DNA of 64,000 bases from Spirosoma endophyticum (GCF_900112365.1 NZ_FOLQ01000002.1:558001-622000); one strand, 5' to 3'; positions 1 to 9,567 are shown, numbered from the stretch's first letter. Program-made: numbers and translations. Notes: a model not told the origin generated them from the sequence alone.

Positions 1-2
1 TC

Positions 3-620
3 CCGGTCACGGATTGCATGGCTGATGATATACGGGCTTTCCGACGGGCAAATCGACTGTTTACGCGCTACGAATCTGCCTTGCGTTGGGCTGAAGCTTT
101 ATTTGGTAATCAGGGATATGGTGTCAAAGCGGGTCGAACGACGAGTCTGTCGCTGCTCTTTCCGATGGAACGGGTCTTTGAAGAATACGTAGCGCATGGT
201 GTTCGACGGCACTGGCCCAATGCCGACGAACTGCAAATTCAGGAATCCTCCGCACATCTGGTCGATGAACACATTGGCACGCCTAAGTTCAAACTTCGGC
301 CCGATATTGTCATCCGGCATACCAATCAGACATTCGTGCTTGATACAAAATGGAAACAGGTACATGGACAGGAATCAACTGCGAACGGCAACTATGGCAT
401 CGAACAGGCCGACATGTATCAGCTTTACGCTTATGGCAAGAAATACGCGGCCACCGATTTATTTTTGATTTATCCGGCTAACGAAACCTTCCGCCAGCCG
501 CTGGCTGTATTTGGTTACGATGCCACCACTCGTTTGCACGTAGTACCTTTTGATGTGGTCAATCCGCTGGCCAATGAAGTAGAAAAACTCGCTACCTACG
601 CTTTGTCGTTTCGGCAATAG
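3..620 (+). CDS. mcrC: McrC-family restriction component, C-terminal part (5' end outside window)
   Basis: The frame is open from the window edge, so the ATG at 18 is probably internal; McrC proteins are usually about 350-450 residues and only the last 200 or so are here. McrC partners the GTPase McrB in type IV restriction of modified DNA and carries the nuclease site. Visible PD-(D/E)xK signature: Asp in LRPDIVI, then VLDTKWK supplying the D-x-K pair, followed by the conserved helix QADMYQLYAYGKKY. McrB would be expected upstream, outside the window. Family assignment is fairly sure; activity cannot be judged without the N-terminal part. Confidence 0.85.
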   Translation, partial: PVTDCMADDIRAFRRANRLFTRYESALRWAEALFGNQGYGVKAGRTTSLSLLFPMERVFEEYVAHGVRRHWPNADELQIQESSAHLVDEHIGTPKFKLRPDIVIRHTNQTFVLDTKWKQVHGQESTANGNYGIEQADMYQLYAYGKKYAATDLFLIYPANETFRQPLAVFGYDATTRLHVVPFDVVNPLANEVEKLATYALSFRQ

Positions 621-662
621 CCCGCTTTCTTACATTTTACACCGTAACCCGATCCTCCATTC

Positions 663-1979
663 ATGCCCCTTATTCTAACTTTAATTGGCATTCTGACGCT
701 TGTTCTCTTAGTTGCCTGGGTACGTTTAGATACATTTATCTCCTTCGTTCTTGTCTCGCTTGGTATTGGTTTGGCATCGGGTATGGACGTAGTAGCCGCG
801 GGTAAATCCATCCAGACGGGTATCGGCGGTACTCTCGGTGATCTGGTGCTGATTATTGGTTTTGGGGCTATGCTGGGGCGAATCGTGGCCGAAAGTGGAG
901 CTGCCCGACGAATTACGAACGTACTGATTAGCTGGTTTGGCATTAAAAACATCCGTTGGGGGCTGGCCCTGGCGGGGTTTGTCATCGGGATACCGCTATT
1001 CTATAATGCCGCCTTCATCATTGTGGTTCCGCTTGTGTTTACCATCGCGGCTTCGTCGGGCTTGCCGCTCATGTCGGTGGCAGTTCCCATGCTGGCGGCT
1101 TTGTCGGTAGCGCACGGATACCTGCCTCCGCACCCGTCGCCTTCGGCCGTGGCAGGTCAGCTCAAGGCCGATATTGGGCAGACACTCATCTATGGAATCA
1201 TCGTTGCGATTCCAGCTATCATCGTCGCTGGTCCCCTCTTTGGCCGAACACTCCTGCATGTAAAAGCCACACCCAATCGGGCCTTATTCGATTTGCGGGA
1301 AGTGCCCGACACTAATCTGCCTGGTGCAGGCATCAGCTTTTTTGTGGCTATGCTACCTGTATTATTGCTGACGATCTTTGGCCCGCTAAAAAATGCACTG
1401 CCCGCCGATTCTCCCCTGAAAACCATTGTTACGTTACTGGCCGAACCCTATATCGGCATGTTGGTGTCAGTGTTAACGGCGATGTATGCGCTGGGCCTCC
1501 GGCAGGGGCAAACAATGAAGGCTATCACCAAGGACATGGAAGAAGCCGTTAAAGCCGTTGCGCCCATTCTGCTGGTTATTGCGGGCGCGGGTGCGCTGAA
1601 ACAGGTTTTCAGCGATAGCGGTACAAGTAAATACATCGGAAGTCTGCTGGCTAATGCGTCCATTCCGCCGTTAATTCTGGCCTGGGGCATTGCCGCTTTT
1701 ATTCGGGTATGCGTCGGGTCGGCAACGGTGGCCGGTTTAACGACGGTGGGGATTATTCTGCCGCTGGTTCAGTCGCAGGCCATAAAACCCGAATTGATGG
1801 TGCTGGCTATTGGCTCCGGGAGCCTGATGTTTTCGCACATCAACGACGGCGGATTCTGGCTCTTCAAAGAGTATTTTAATCTGACTATTCCGCAAACCAT
1901 CCGCACTTGGTCATTAATGGAAACGATTGTATCCGTCGTTGGGCTACTGGGCGTGCTGGCGCTGAATTTGGTGGTATGA
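663..1979 (+). CDS. GntP-family gluconate:H+ symporter
   Basis: A 438-residue polytopic inner-membrane protein of GntP family length, hydrophobic almost throughout, with many Gly-rich membrane segments and the family-like stretch GIPLFYNAAFIIVVPLVF near residues 115-132. The family imports gluconate or related sugar acids with protons. It starts with ATG 42 bp after the McrC stop and ends just before a strong bidirectional terminator. No gluconate kinase or GntR regulator lies beside it, so the exact substrate is open. Family confidence is high, substrate confidence moderate. Confidence 0.88.
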   Translation: MPLILTLIGILTLVLLVAWVRLDTFISFVLVSLGIGLASGMDVVAAGKSIQTGIGGTLGDLVLIIGFGAMLGRIVAESGAARRITNVLISWFGIKNIRWGLALAGFVIGIPLFYNAAFIIVVPLVFTIAASSGLPLMSVAVPMLAALSVAHGYLPPHPSPSAVAGQLKADIGQTLIYGIIVAIPAIIVAGPLFGRTLLHVKATPNRALFDLREVPDTNLPGAGISFFVAMLPVLLLTIFGPLKNALPADSPLKTIVTLLAEPYIGMLVSVLTAMYALGLRQGQTMKAITKDMEEAVKAVAPILLVIAGAGALKQVFSDSGTSKYIGSLLANASIPPLILAWGIAAFIRVCVGSATVAGLTTVGIILPLVQSQAIKPELMVLAIGSGSLMFSHINDGGFWLFKEYFNLTIPQTIRTWSLMETIVSVVGLLGVLALNLVV

Positions 1980-1993
1980 GGTCTTTGGCCTTG

Positions 1994-2034
1994 AAAAAAC
2001 GCCACAGCGAAACTAATGCTGTGGCGTTTTTTTT
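1994..2034. terminator. Bidirectional intrinsic terminator between gntP-like gene and ssb
   Basis: An A-tract, a GCCACAGC/GCTGTGGC stem with a 9-nt loop, then eight T. A-rich and T-rich flanks make it read as a Rho-independent terminator from both sides, which suits the convergent genes around it. Confidence 0.85.
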
Positions 2035-2080
2035 ATGAGAAATTTGATCTATCTGTGTAGTCTGTTTGAGACTTTTCTAA

Positions 2081-2095
2081 CCAGCTACTAGCTGG
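2081..2095. repeat. Small palindrome CCAGCT-ACT-AGCTGG
   Basis: Six-base arms with a 3-nt loop just downstream of the ssb stop on the minus strand. It has no T-run, so a terminator role is doubtful; it may only stabilise the transcript end. Confidence 0.35.
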
Positions 2096-2103
2096 CCGAC
2101 ATT

Positions 2104-2475
2104 TCATTCATCGACTTGAACATTCGACTGTTTGTCCAGCATGATAAGCTGATCGGCTACGATTTCAGTAATGTATTTTTTATTACCTTCCTTGTCGTCA
2201 TAGCTACGTGTTTTTAGCTTGCCTTCAATAAACACAAGGCTTCCTTTGGTCAAATATTTGTGCGCCAGTTCCGCCAGATTTCGCCACAACACGATGGTAT
2301 GCCATTCCGTTTCAGTTTTTGACTGCCCGTTTTTGTCTTTAAATTGTTCGGTAGTGGCTAATGAAAACTTGGCTACGGCTATGTTTCCTTCGAGCTGTTG
2401 TATTTCTGGATCTTTCCCCAGATTTCCAATCAATGTCACTTTGTTTAATCCTCTCATCGTGTTGGTGTTTTCCAT
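2104..2475 (-). CDS. ssb: Single-stranded DNA-binding protein
   Basis: A 123-residue OB-fold SSB: the N-terminal block GLNKVTLIGNLGKDPE, the central EWHTIVLWRNLAELAHKYL and the strand FIEGKLKTRSYDDKEG are classic. It coats ssDNA in replication, recombination and repair. ATG at 2475 is used here; the Met at codon 7 (2457) is equally plausible because homologues often begin just before GLNKV. The protein ends NVQVDE shortly after the OB fold, so the usual disordered linker and the conserved acidic tip ending in Phe (which binds partner proteins) are missing. It may be a secondary SSB paralogue. Monocistronic. Confidence 0.93.
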   Translation of the reverse strand: MENTNTMRGLNKVTLIGNLGKDPEIQQLEGNIAVAKFSLATTEQFKDKNGQSKTETEWHTIVLWRNLAELAHKYLTKGSLVFIEGKLKTRSYDDKEGNKKYITEIVADQLIMLDKQSNVQVDE

Positions 2476-2516
2476 CTGACCGGCTTTGTTTCCCTGATTT
2501 CAGACGATTGGTTATG

Positions 2517-2534
2517 GTTTAGTAGGTACTAAAC
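2517..2534. promoter_or_regulatory. Operator-like palindrome between divergent ssb and SGNH genes
   Basis: GTTTAGTA-GG-TACTAAAC: eight-base perfect arms around GG, in the 167-bp gap between two divergent genes. The size and position fit a dimeric repressor site. A short direct repeat TCAGACGA also occurs on both sides of it. Binding protein unknown. Confidence 0.4.
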
Positions 2535-2642
2535 TTGATCAGTTATCAGACGAAACTGTATTCTATTAGTAACATTAGGTTGCTTGTGAGATAAGTCCAG
2601 ATGAAAATGAGTAACGGGAATTTGCTTGTGGCTTTAGGAAAT

Positions 2643-3308
2643 ATGACTACAATCTCAAAATCTCTGTTAATTCTACTTGTAGCCGGTTTGCTGGCTATGA
2701 CGGCGGTCAAGCCGACGCGTGTTGTCTTCTTCGGTGATTCCATCACCCAGGCGGGTGTTAATCCCGGCGGCTATATCGACCGCCTGAAAAAAGTGATGCC
2801 TGCCGATCAGTTCGAACTCATCGGGGCCGGTATCGGTGGTAATAAAATCTATGATCTGTTCCTGCGGATGGATGACGACGTACTGGCCAAGCAACCCGAC
2901 GTCGTGGTGATCTGGGTAGGCGTTAATGATGTCTGGCACAAAGCTTCATCGGGAACCGGCACCGATCCGGACAAGTTCGTGAAATTCTACGAAGCGGTTG
3001 TGAAAAAACTGAAAGCAGCCAACATCCGGGTTATCCTGTGTACGCCAGCTACCATTGGTGAGCGAACTGATATGTCCAACCAACAGGACGGCGACCTCAA
3101 TCAGTATAGCCGGTTTATCCGCGAGCTGGCCCAACGCAATAACCTGCCCCTGGTTGATTTACGCAAGGCGTTCTTGGACTATAACCTCAAAAATAATCCC
3201 GAGAATAAAGAAAAAGGTATCCTGACCACCGACCGCGTTCACCTCAATGACGCCGGTAACCAGCTTGTAGCCGAACAGATGCAACAGGTGCTGATGGCGG
3301 GGAAGTAA
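2643..3308 (+). CDS. Secreted SGNH/GDSL-type hydrolase
   Basis: SGNH hydrolase (esterase or lipase-like, often acting on acetylated sugars), about 221 residues from the chosen ATG at 2643. That start gives a hydrophobic N-terminal signal segment (ISKSLLILLVAGLLAMTA). An in-frame ATG at 2601 would put 14 polar residues before it. Catalytic blocks are all present: GDSIT with the nucleophile Ser, Gly in IGAGIGGN, Asn in WVGVNDVW, and DRVHLN carrying the Asp-x-x-His pair near the C-terminus. Substrate is not predictable from context. Probably periplasmic. Confidence 0.85.
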   Translation: MTTISKSLLILLVAGLLAMTAVKPTRVVFFGDSITQAGVNPGGYIDRLKKVMPADQFELIGAGIGGNKIYDLFLRMDDDVLAKQPDVVVIWVGVNDVWHKASSGTGTDPDKFVKFYEAVVKKLKAANIRVILCTPATIGERTDMSNQQDGDLNQYSRFIRELAQRNNLPLVDLRKAFLDYNLKNNPENKEKGILTTDRVHLNDAGNQLVAEQMQQVLMAGK

Positions 3309-3318
3309 AACTTTGCGA

Positions 3319-3369
3319 ATTCACCGGGTTAAAACGGCCGCGGCCGACCGTCCGGTGAATCTGTTTTTT
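3319..3369. terminator. Hairpin between convergent SGNH and LytTR genes
   Basis: ATTCACCGG (3319-3327) pairs with CCGGTGAAT (3352-3360), with an inner self-complementary CGGCCGCGGCCG, followed by CTG and six T. It ends at the stop codon of the minus-strand regulator, so one element probably serves both convergent genes. Confidence 0.6.
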
Positions 3370-4114
3370 ACAACCAGCCAAACCGTTCGAGGAGCCGGTC
3401 TTTCTGGCCCCTCGATACGGGAATGGTTTGTTGATTCGCCATCACCAGGTAGTTGCCTTCCCCTCTGACGAATTTTTTTATGTGATTGAGGTTAATGAGA
3501 TACTGTCGATGTACCCGCAGAAAATCCCGCTCTTCGAATAATTCCTGAATTTCACGTAGCGATTTGGTTACTAAATAACTATGGCCATCGGTTAAATGGA
3601 ATTTGGTGTAATTGTCATCGGATTCACAGTAAATTACGTCCTTGATGTCCACGAACGTAACACCATTCTGATAGGGCAGTGCTATTTTATCGGGTAGCAC
3701 TTTCGCAGGTGCACTCAACTGTTGTTTGAGATGGGCTACCTGCTCCGATGTAGTCTTCTGCTGCTTTTCAACCCGGCTAACCGCTTGGATCAACTCCTGT
3801 GTGTCAATGGGTTTCAGCAAATAATCGACAGCACTATACCGGAAAGCTTTCAGGGCAAATTTGTCATAAGCCGTAACAAACACCAGCGAGAACGAAATAC
3901 CGCCAACGGCTTCCAGTAGCTGAAAGCCATTCATTTGCGGCATCTCGATATCTAGAAATACGACGTCTGGCCGGTGGTCGAGAATCGCCTGCAACCCTTT
4001 GTGGCTGCTCGTGCAGGATGCGACCACATCTATGGTAGGACAGTGTTGGGAAAGCCGAAGTTCTAATAAGCCAACGGCATTGGGTTCATCATCGATAAGA
4101 ACGGCGCTTAGCAT
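3368..4114 (-). CDS. LytTR-family response regulator
   Basis: 248 residues. The receiver domain (about 1-120) has the acidic pair Asp8-Asp9, the phospho-acceptor Asp55 in VVFLDIEMPQ, the Thr of FVTAYDKFALKAF and the Lys of LLKPI. A linker leads to a LytTR DNA-binding domain (about 145-245) with YCESDDNYTKFHL and FLRVHRQYLINLNHI. It should bind DNA as a phosphorylated dimer in the cytoplasm. It lies 96 bp downstream of the sensor kinase gene on the same strand, which marks the two as a cognate pair. Target genes are unknown. Confidence 0.93.
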   Translation of the reverse strand: MLSAVLIDDEPNAVGLLELRLSQHCPTIDVVASCTSSHKGLQAILDHRPDVVFLDIEMPQMNGFQLLEAVGGISFSLVFVTAYDKFALKAFRYSAVDYLLKPIDTQELIQAVSRVEKQQKTTSEQVAHLKQQLSAPAKVLPDKIALPYQNGVTFVDIKDVIYCESDDNYTKFHLTDGHSYLVTKSLREIQELFEERDFLRVHRQYLINLNHIKKFVRGEGNYLVMANQQTIPVSRGQKDRLLERFGWL

Positions 4115-4210
4115 GAAATTACTGGTAAAGAACTGCGTGAATGATTGGATCGGCAGTCTGGTGAATAGTCATTTGTCTCGTTTATCATGGGAGTAGATTA
4201 ACCAGCCTGT

Positions 4211-7200
4211 TTAAATCGGAATGTCAACAATGACCCTGGTTCCACACGCTAGCCCCTGCGTATCCACTAAATCGACCACCTCGATCTGCGTCTGCGTATG
4301 ATACAACTGATTGATTAGCTCAATGCGCTCGGCGGTGAGTTTCATGCCAAATGATTTGTTTTTCGTGGCGGATTTGCTCTTATACTCGGCGGCTTTTTCC
4401 CGGCCTACGCCATCGTCGGTGATCTCGATGTGCAGTAGGTCTTCGTGCATTTGCTGCACGTCTATCCATACGGTGCCCCCTTCGTCTTTGTGCATCAAGC
4501 CATGCCAGATCGCATTTTCGACAAAGGGCTGTAGCAGCAGGGGTGGAATTTGCACGGCATACGTATCGATCTCATCATCTACGTTAATAACGTAGTGGAC
4601 TTTCTCCTGGAAACGCATCGCTTCCATATCGATGTAGAGTTGCAGGGTTTCGAGTTCATTGGCGAGGGTGACTTTATCGGATTTGGAGTTTTCCAGTACG
4701 AGCCGAATCAGCCGGGAGAATTTGGTGAGGTATTCAGAAGCTTTCTCGGCGTTGTTCTGCGCGGTAAAAAACTGAATGGAATTGAGGCAGTTGAAAATGA
4801 AGTGAGGATTCATTTGCGAACGTAGTGCCGCCATTTCCGTTTCCGAGATTTTGAGCTTGAAAGCCGCTTCTTTCTCGCTCAATTCGGCTTCCTTTTGTTT
4901 ACGTTTGGCCTCTTCTGCTTCTAAGCGGGCTTTTAACGTTCGACGCTCTAGCTGAAAACGATACACTGAATAGAGAAAGCCCATAAATATAAGCGCCATC
5001 AACGTGCGAAACCACCATGTTTGCCAGTAGGGGGGGTGAATGACGATCTTCAGCGTACGAACAGTACTCCAAAGACCGTCGCTGTTGCTGCCTCTGATAC
5101 GTAGCTGGTAGATGCCGGGTGGTACGTTGGTAAATGTGGCTAGTGGTTTGTTCCCAACATTCACCCAGTTTTTGTTGAAACCGTCTAATTGGTAAGCGTA
5201 CTGGTTATGATCGGCCTGAAAATAGGAGAGAACCGAAAAGCCAATGGAAAAAAAATTCTGATCGTACTGTAATTCAAGGGCTGGCCGCTTCTTATTGGCG
5301 GTATAGTTCAGGCTGTGCGCTAGTGGAAGTGGCTTGTCGAATACGTTAACGAAACTGAACACGACAGTGGGTTTTATCGTATCGGGTTTGATATCCTGAT
5401 CCTGAAAGCGAAACTTATCGAAAAAAAACTCACCATCCTCGGTTCCTACAAACGGAAACCAACTGAAGTTATGTAGATCATACTCCGAACCGAATCGGGA
5501 TATTTGGCCGGTTTCGGGAGTGTAGCGCACAAGAGCCGTAAGCGTTTTGAGCCAAAGCTTGCCATTTTTCGTCAGATGTACACGGAGCACGGGTTCGCGG
5601 ATCACTTGCTGAAATGCCTTTTTTCGCTGATCATATTTCCAGAGTCCATCATCGTATCGAGCCAGCCAAATCAGATTTCGGGCTGTATCCTCGACCATTT
5701 CCATGAGGTCGGTGCCAAGCCGGTGGGTATTTTCCATAACGGTGGTTGCCTGATTCGTTCGGGTATCGAACTGCTGTACGTTACCACCTACCCGATGACC
5801 TAACCAGATCCGCCCATTTCGATCCGCTACGGCCGACCGAATCGATCCCTGTAACAGGCCATGCGTTCCCGTCCGAAAACCAACGAACTGCTTCGTACGG
5901 CTGTCGAATTTGAGGAGGTTGCCTGGATGCCGCCCGAAAGACGGAAACCAGACATTACCCTGCCGATCCTGCACGACGGTCAGGAATACATTATAATCGC
6001 TGGTCTGGTTTTCGCCCGGTGGGAGTCCCTGGATCACCGCTTTTACGGGCTCAACTTTTCGCGTAATGGCATCAAACCGAAACAGCGCACCCGCGGATGT
6101 CTTTCCAATTATCCACAGGGCCTGATTGAGACGATCGGGAAACGCTACGTAGAATTCCTGCTCCGTAAAGCCGTTCAGTGGCAAGCTGTAGAGCCGGGTT
6201 TGGGTATGGCTCACCTCATCCTGTTCCGCAAAAATGAGCTGACCATCAGCCTGGTAGGAGCAATACAGCTTTCGCCCTTTCTTATAGATCACCCGAAAGG
6301 TTTCGGGTGTATTGCCTTTAAATTTGAAATATTGTTTCGATTCATTGAGTACACTGAGCGTGGCATCATGGTTGGTGGCAAACAAGCCCATCCAGAGCGA
6401 CTTGCTGTTGCCGGGCGTATAGGAATAGGTTCCACGCGTGGGCGTAAAGGCATTATCAGGTTGGTGCGGATAGGTATAAAGCGATTCGGTGGTTTTGTCG
6501 AACAGGGCCAGCGAGGTGGGGCATCTGAGCCAGAACTGCTGATCATTACGTGGAATAATCTGGAAAACCTGATTATAGTCGGCCTGCGGAAAATAGAACT
6601 GTTTCCACTGGCCGGTTTGTGTGTCTAGCCGCAAAATACCCAGGCGTGTCCAGCTCCCGAACCAAACGTATCGGCCATCGGGTATTACGTCGGTGATGGC
6701 ATCGAAATGCTGGCCAACTGCCGTTTTTTCAAATTGGGGGGCCATAAACCGGCTAATTGGATACCAGACCAGTGCGTTCGTGGCTGCATCGTAATAACCC
6801 AGGTTAACCGTAAGTACCGTATTGATAAGGCAATTGACGCTACCCCAAAGGCGCCCCTGTGCATCCACGGCTTTCGGAAAAAAGGTTGCCGGGGTATAGA
6901 TTTCCGTTTTTTTTGTATACCCATTTATGAGAGTAGACGGAATGATCTGGCGGAATTTATGGGTGCGGGTATTAAACTCGAAAAAAGGCTTGATGGGTAA
7001 TTTTTCGAGGGGATCATTCGATATAAACCAGTTCAGCCCTTCTTTACCCATCACCCAGAACTGAATGTTTTGCTGGTTCACAAACGGATTACGGAAAGAA
7101 CGAAAAGTTTCTGTAATCGGGTCGAACAGGGATAGGCCATTCTTGTTGGCCGCCCAGATTTCATGACGCTCGTTTTCCTTGACGCTTCGCGAATTATCGG

Positions 7201-7495
7201 ATTCATGAACGACCCAGCCCTCCGAACCAAACGATTTATAATGATTGCCATCGTAGCGAATCAGTTCTTCCGAGGCATTAGGTGTACTGACAAACCACAA
7301 ATACCCCTGGCTATCCTGAAGTTGCAGGCTTTTATCGTAGGCTTGCTTGAACGCTTCATTATTGACTGTTACCTGATCGAAGCGCAGATACGGCCCCGGC
7401 AAGTGTTTTACATGCACAGTTTCTACCCGCTGGGCGATCACCAAAAAGGGAAGCCAGTAAAACAGGGTCAGATACGTAGCAAACCGGTGGGGCAT
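4211..7495 (-). CDS. Two-component sensor kinase with beta-propeller sensor and Y_Y_Y domain
   Basis: 1094 residues. A signal peptide is followed by a long periplasmic region of Reg_prop-type repeats (short motifs such as DRQGNVWF, DRNGRIWLG, KNGKLWL) making up about residues 30-740, then a Y_Y_Y domain (YQLDGFNKNWVNVG ... GIYQLRIRGSNSDGLWS, about 770-835), one membrane helix (about 850-868) and a short charged coiled coil. The kinase part is LytS/His_kinase type: MNPHFIFNCLNSIQ with the phospho-His near residue 898, the N-box FVENAIWHG near 991, and DDGVGRE as the G-box. This architecture usually senses an extracytoplasmic ligand, often a glycan; the ligand here is unknown. It works with the LytTR regulator next door. 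Confidence 0.92.
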   Translation of the reverse strand: MPHRFATYLTLFYWLPFLVIAQRVETVHVKHLPGPYLRFDQVTVNNEAFKQAYDKSLQLQDSQGYLWFVSTPNASEELIRYDGNHYKSFGSEGWVVHESDNSRSVKENERHEIWAANKNGLSLFDPITETFRSFRNPFVNQQNIQFWVMGKEGLNWFISNDPLEKLPIKPFFEFNTRTHKFRQIIPSTLINGYTKKTEIYTPATFFPKAVDAQGRLWGSVNCLINTVLTVNLGYYDAATNALVWYPISRFMAPQFEKTAVGQHFDAITDVIPDGRYVWFGSWTRLGILRLDTQTGQWKQFYFPQADYNQVFQIIPRNDQQFWLRCPTSLALFDKTTESLYTYPHQPDNAFTPTRGTYSYTPGNSKSLWMGLFATNHDATLSVLNESKQYFKFKGNTPETFRVIYKKGRKLYCSYQADGQLIFAEQDEVSHTQTRLYSLPLNGFTEQEFYVAFPDRLNQALWIIGKTSAGALFRFDAITRKVEPVKAVIQGLPPGENQTSDYNVFLTVVQDRQGNVWFPSFGRHPGNLLKFDSRTKQFVGFRTGTHGLLQGSIRSAVADRNGRIWLGHRVGGNVQQFDTRTNQATTVMENTHRLGTDLMEMVEDTARNLIWLARYDDGLWKYDQRKKAFQQVIREPVLRVHLTKNGKLWLKTLTALVRYTPETGQISRFGSEYDLHNFSWFPFVGTEDGEFFFDKFRFQDQDIKPDTIKPTVVFSFVNVFDKPLPLAHSLNYTANKKRPALELQYDQNFFSIGFSVLSYFQADHNQYAYQLDGFNKNWVNVGNKPLATFTNVPPGIYQLRIRGSNSDGLWSTVRTLKIVIHPPYWQTWWFRTLMALIFMGFLYSVYRFQLERRTLKARLEAEEAKRKQKEAELSEKEAAFKLKISETEMAALRSQMNPHFIFNCLNSIQFFTAQNNAEKASEYLTKFSRLIRLVLENSKSDKVTLANELETLQLYIDMEAMRFQEKVHYVINVDDEIDTYAVQIPPLLLQPFVENAIWHGLMHKDEGGTVWIDVQQMHEDLLHIEITDDGVGREKAAEYKSKSATKNKSFGMKLTAERIELINQLYHTQTQIEVVDLVDTQGLACGTRVIVDIPI

Positions 7496-7948
7496 GAGCA
7501 GGAATAAATGCGGCCAACATATACCATAAAGTCGGCTTTCACAAACCCATGTCCGCCAGTTGTCGTAATCATAGGGTGAATGGCAGGTTTTTTTGGGTTA
7601 TTGTTTTTGCCAGTTTATGTAGAACACGCCGAAGAGCTAACCGTGTAAGGCTAGAACTATCGTTATAGCGCTGCATATAAATGAACCCATTTACCGTCCA
7701 CCCTAGAAAACAGGTTACTCGCCCAGAAAAGCCTGCCACTCACCCAGCCTTGATGGCATTCGGGTAATCATATGTAGAAATTTGCCAATAATACAAAGCG
7801 TTTATCTGCGGCTCTGCCTCTATTCACTCATTTCCCACACTCAATCTGTGCCCGAAGCCTTAATCGGCTCCAGGGCAAAACCGAATGCTAAAGGATTTTC
7901 GCAAAGGGTCGTGCTGCTAATGTAGTGCGGCCCTTTGTGGTGTATGCA
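7496..7948. other. 453-bp gap upstream of the sensor kinase
   Basis: No coding sequence, RNA gene or TAnnTTTG element was recognised. A 7-bp pair CAAAGGG (7902-7908) / CCCTTTG (7931-7937) just after the endonuclease V stop could be a weak terminator without a T-run. The kinase promoter must lie in this gap but cannot be placed. Confidence 0.4.
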
Positions 7949-8641
7949 TCAAACAGAAGCAGCCTGTTCACCTCTCCGTAAGGCATTTACCAGATTATGC
8001 GCCCGGCGCGTGGGTTCGGGAAGGCGGTATCCACCATTGCATTGAAGCGTTAGGGAAATAGCTGTTTCCAGGTCAATCAGATGACCGGGTGAGACGTAGA
8101 CCGGATTAACTTTATTTTTGGTACGTAGTGCTGCACCGATGACATCGCCGTAGTGCCGCATGGGCGACCAGGAGCCCCGTTCTAGCGCTGGTTCGTCGTA
8201 TTTGCCCACCAGCACCGACTTGCCACAACCGAACGTGGGCCGATTCAGAAACAGACCTGCGTGGGACGCAATCCCGATCCGGCGGGGGTGCGCTGTACCA
8301 TGGCCATCGAACATCACGACGTCGGGTTCAGTTTTTAGTTTCTGCCACGCTTCCAGCAGGGACGGAATTTCGCGGAACGACAGCAGGCCCGGAATGTAGG
8401 GAAACGGAGCCGTACTAACTACTCCCGCTTCTTCAATAGTTTCTAAGGTATCAAGCCGCAAAACGACAATTCCGGCGTAGACCGTCTCCTCAAACTTGTT
8501 GAACGAAATGTCACAACCCGCAATGGTCTGAGGTATAGTTTGTAGCGGCTCAATGCGTATTTGTGAACGTAGCTGATTTTGCAGCGTGACAGCCTGAGCG
8601 GGCGATACGTTCCAGTCGTGAAGATTTTGATAATGAGCCAT
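7949..8641 (-). CDS. nfi: Endonuclease V
   Basis: 230 residues, typical for the family. Endonuclease V cuts DNA at the second phosphodiester bond 3' to deoxyinosine and starts repair of deaminated adenine. Signature motifs: GCDISF with the first metal-binding Asp, the strand-separating wedge PYIPGLLSFRE, DGHGTAHPRRIGIASHAG carrying the second Asp and conserved His/Arg, and YVSPGH near the C-terminus. ATG at 8641 gives the expected N-terminus. Single gene, cytoplasmic. Confidence 0.95.
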   Translation of the reverse strand: MAHYQNLHDWNVSPAQAVTLQNQLRSQIRIEPLQTIPQTIAGCDISFNKFEETVYAGIVVLRLDTLETIEEAGVVSTAPFPYIPGLLSFREIPSLLEAWQKLKTEPDVVMFDGHGTAHPRRIGIASHAGLFLNRPTFGCGKSVLVGKYDEPALERGSWSPMRHYGDVIGAALRTKNKVNPVYVSPGHLIDLETAISLTLQCNGGYRLPEPTRRAHNLVNALRRGEQAASV

Positions 8642-8721
8642 ACAAAAATGGGAAAAGGGTCATTACCAAACGATAAACACAGCGCTACGGTTTAAAGATC
8701 TAAACGAACGTAGCACAAAAG

Positions 8722-9408
8722 TTAGGTTCGTCGTAGTGTTTTTATCGCTTTAACCCATTCCTTCTCCTTACACCGTTTGCAGGAATGGGTGCTGGCACTT
8801 ATATGCTCAACATGGCCGCAGGTAGTGCAGGCGTATTGACCCGGTTCATTGATAGATGAACTCTTTGTCAAATATACCTTTGGCAAAATGGGTAGCCCCG
8901 ATTTTACCTGGCTATCCTCGAAGTAAAAAAAACTGACATTACCATTCGTTTCCAGTAACGCGGTTTGTACTTGTCCGAGATGTTCAATGTTTTGCTGCCG
9001 CATTTCGGAAAAGAACTCATCTTTGGCGTAGGTCTGTTCATTGGTTTCTATCAAAACAAACATGCCATCTTCAATGACATAAATTGGATCACCTTCCAGA
9101 ATACTTTCGAATCGTTCACTTTTAGTTGCCATCCAGGTGACAAACCGGTAGAAAAGGAGGATGGTCGCAAAAACAAGTAAAGCGGGTACTATGGCATTTT
9201 CCTCATTAGACATAGGGTCGCCTGCGGCCGAGCCGAGCCCAATAATAATGGCTACTTCAAAAATTGATAACTGCCTGATGCCCTTTTTGCCAGACAATCG
9301 CAGAAAAACCAGAATCACGGCAAACATGATAAGGGTCCTGAAAACAATTTCAGCGGCAAAGCTCCAGTTCAGATCTTTTACAAAAATGTTGTTGAAGTCA
9401 AAATCCAT
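8722..9408 (-). CDS. DUF421/YetF-like membrane protein with C-terminal zinc ribbon
   Basis: About 228 residues from ATG 9408; the longer frame opens only with TTG and adds an unconvincing leader. Three N-terminal membrane helices (one contains FAVILVFLRLSGKKGIRQLS) precede the YetF cytoplasmic domain with GDPIYVIEDG. Members of the family are poorly understood membrane proteins. The C-terminus adds a Cys4 ribbon (CTTCGH ... CKRCKEKEW), which probably binds zinc. The neighbours give no functional clue. Family call is good; function unknown. Confidence 0.8.
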   Translation of the reverse strand: MDFDFNNIFVKDLNWSFAAEIVFRTLIMFAVILVFLRLSGKKGIRQLSIFEVAIIIGLGSAAGDPMSNEENAIVPALLVFATILLFYRFVTWMATKSERFESILEGDPIYVIEDGMFVLIETNEQTYAKDEFFSEMRQQNIEHLGQVQTALLETNGNVSFFYFEDSQVKSGLPILPKVYLTKSSSINEPGQYACTTCGHVEHISASTHSCKRCKEKEWVKAIKTLRRT

Positions 9409-9567
9409 AGAAAAATACGTACTATTGAAAGCAGTGAGGGTAGCCAATATTTGTACCTGAATTGATAAACTCAAAATCAGTCAGTTTGTCGTTGGGTCGC
9501 CTGAAAATGATCAATAAGAAAGCGATTGTTACTCCACTGATTGCCAAAGATTATTACTACCGTAAAC

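Noticed and set aside
5861-6628. 255-codon plus-strand frame inside the sensor kinase
   Set aside because: It is the antisense of the beta-propeller coding region; no start context and composition typical of a shadow frame.
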